Positions 62,303 through 64,000 of a stretch of 64,000 bases of DNA are shown one piece after another. How positions within the stretch are numbered: the first letter of the stretch is position 1; every line of letters starts with the position of its first letter. The notes under the pieces were generated by a model. It was not told the DNA's origin and made no database searches. It saw only the letters and a list, made by a program, of their open reading frames with translations. A program made the translations under genes and the position numbers. Source of the DNA: Xanthobacter oligotrophicus (GTDB lineage Bacteria; Pseudomonadota; Alphaproteobacteria; Rhizobiales; Xanthobacteraceae); contig NZ_VTTL01000001.1 of NCBI RefSeq assembly GCF_008364685.1, positions 600,548-664,547 on the forward strand, read 5' to 3'.

Positions 62303-63027
62303 CACGCGCCCTCCTCATTGACGGCTTCGGCGGCGGGAGCCGCTTCGGACCCGTTCAGCTTGAACGCGCCGGGCTTGGGAGCCTCGGCAGGCAGCTTCTT
62401 CTTCACCGCGTCGCGCACGGTGATCCAGCCGCCCGCATGGCCGGGAACGGCGCCTTCGACGGCGATGAGGCCGCGCTCGACGTCGGTCATGACGACCTTG
62501 AGGTTCTGGGTGGTGACGGTGACGTCACCCATGTGGCCAGGCATCTTCTTGTTCTTGAAGGTCTTGCCCGGGTCCTGACGGCCGCCGGTCGAACCGATCG
62601 AACGATGCGAGATGGACACGCCGTGGGTAGCGCGAAGACCACCGAAATTGTGGCGCTTCATGCCGCCGGCAAAGCCCTTGCCGATCGTGGTGCCGGTGAT
62701 GTCCACGTACTGGCCCACGACGAAGTGGTCAGCCGTGATCTCGGCGCCAACCGGGATCAGCGCTTCTTCCGGCACGCGGAACTCGGCGAGCTTGTGCTTG
62801 GGCTCGACCTGGGCAACCGCGAAGTGGCCGCGCTCGGCGCGGGTCACATTCTTGGGCTTGCGACGGCCAGCGCCAAGCTGGACCGCAACATAACCGTTCT
62901 TGTCGAGCGTACGGTGGGCAACCACCTGGCAGCTCTCAACTTTCAGCACAGTAACCGGCACGTGCTCACCGGCATCGGTGAAGATGCGGGTCATGCCGAC
63001 CTTCTGGGCGATGACGCCTGACCGCAT
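62302..63027 (-). CDS. rplC: 50S ribosomal protein L3
   Basis: 241 residues from the ATG at 63027 ([16 protein letters not shown]). L3 starts assembly of the large subunit and reaches to the peptidyl transferase centre. [20 protein letters not shown] with [19 protein letters not shown] is the conserved central extension, including the glutamine that PrmB methylates in other bacteria. An Ala/Glu-rich tail of about 25 residues is typical of alphaproteobacteria. 22 bases follow rpsJ. Confidence 0.97.
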   Translation of the reverse strand: MRSGVIAQKVGMTRIFTDAGEHVPVTVLKVESCQVVAHRTLDKNGYVAVQLGAGRRKPKNVTRAERGHFAVAQVEPKHKLAEFRVPEEALIPVGAEITADHFVVGQYVDITGTTIGKGFAGGMKRHNFGGLRATHGVSISHRSIGSTGGRQDPGKTFKNKKMPGHMGDVTVTTQNLKVVMTDVERGLIAVEGAVPGHAGGWITVRDAVKKKLPAEAPKPGAFKLNGSEAAPAAEAVNEEGA

Positions 63028-63049
63028 GGTCGTGTCTCCTCGCCTCACG

Positions 63050-63358
63050 TCAGAGCTTGATTTCGACGTCGACGCCAGCGGCGAGGTCGAGCTTCATCAG
63101 CGCGTCCACGGTCTGGGGAGTCGGGTCGACGATATCGAGCAACCGCTTGTGAGTGCGCATCTCAAACTGCTCGCGCGACTTCTTGTCGATGTGCGGAGAG
63201 CGATTGACGGTGAACTTCTCGATCCGCGTCGGCAGCGGAATCGGGCCGCGCACCTGCGCACCCGTGCGCTTGGCCGTGGCGACGATCTCGCGCGTCGACG
63301 CATCGAGGATGCGGTGATCGAACGCCTTCAGGCGAATTCGAATGTTCTGGCCGTTCAT
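63050..63358 (-). CDS. rpsJ: 30S ribosomal protein S10
   Basis: 102 residues, standard. S10 is in the head of the small subunit and is also NusE, a partner of NusB in antitermination. [20 protein letters not shown] near the start, [19 protein letters not shown] and [15 protein letters not shown] are conserved. It comes 69 bases after tuf, the usual alphaproteobacterial order. Confidence 0.97.
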   Translation of the reverse strand: MNGQNIRIRLKAFDHRILDASTREIVATAKRTGAQVRGPIPLPTRIEKFTVNRSPHIDKKSREQFEMRTHKRLLDIVDPTPQTVDALMKLDLAAGVDVEIKL

Positions 63359-63382
63359 GGCTCAAAGGCTCCGGGGAATGAA

Positions 63383-63418
63383 GGACGCGCGCGTTCCGCG
63401 GCGCGTCCCCGTTTTTTT
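63383..63418 (+). terminator. Hairpin with T run facing away from the tuf-rpsJ transcript
   Basis: 8-bp GC-rich stem (63383-63390 with 63401-63408), ten-base loop, and on the plus strand seven T (63412-63418). The T run would end transcription on the plus strand, opposite to all the genes here. On the minus strand the stem follows an A run and has no T run, so it would not stop tuf transcription. Confidence 0.55.
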
Positions 63419-63427
63419 CTTGTCAGA

Positions 63428-64000
<573 letters not shown>

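Overview
The window is GC-rich alphaproteobacterial chromosome. Gene order (tuf to rplQ followed by degQ-like, rarA, crcB, rluC, HAD phosphatase and ATP12 chaperone), the hisZ-hisG pair and the protein sequences fit the Hyphomicrobiales. Xanthobacteraceae (Xanthobacter, Azorhizobium or Ancylobacter type) is my best guess; it rests on impression and not on a search. No rRNA, tRNA, IS element, prophage or CRISPR array was recognised.

Layout. 1-14.3 kb is housekeeping and transport: the end of a DctA-type symporter, xseB, hisZ-hisG, a small exported protein, pepN, an MgtC-type membrane protein, recJ, an orphan ParA pair, a GntP-type permease and argC.

14.4-30.5 kb is the most distinctive part. 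A sensor histidine kinase (minus) is divergent from a four-gene plus-strand cluster: a 2932-residue protein with two animal-haem-peroxidase domains and RTX repeats, a type I secretion ABC transporter, an unfamiliar membrane-anchored cadherin-like protein, and an HlyD-type adaptor. A LuxR-type response regulator (minus) closes the locus. The kinase and regulator are the matching NarL-type classes and bracket the cluster, so they probably control it. An outer-membrane TolC partner is not in the window.

31-48 kb holds parE, an MFS transporter, a DEAD-box helicase with a hexapeptide-repeat tail, and a long minus-strand block: TfoX-like, ATP12, HAD phosphatase, zinc-ribbon protein, TRAP transporter dctM/dctQ, rluC-type synthase, crcB, a toxin-antitoxin pair, rarA, an HtrA-type protease and a radical SAM protein.

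48-64 kb is the S10-spc-alpha ribosomal protein region, all on the minus strand, from tuf (cut by the window edge) to rplQ. A strong terminator lies between rplO and secY, a small unknown gene lies between adk and rpsM, and the leader of rpsM can fold into a long stem.
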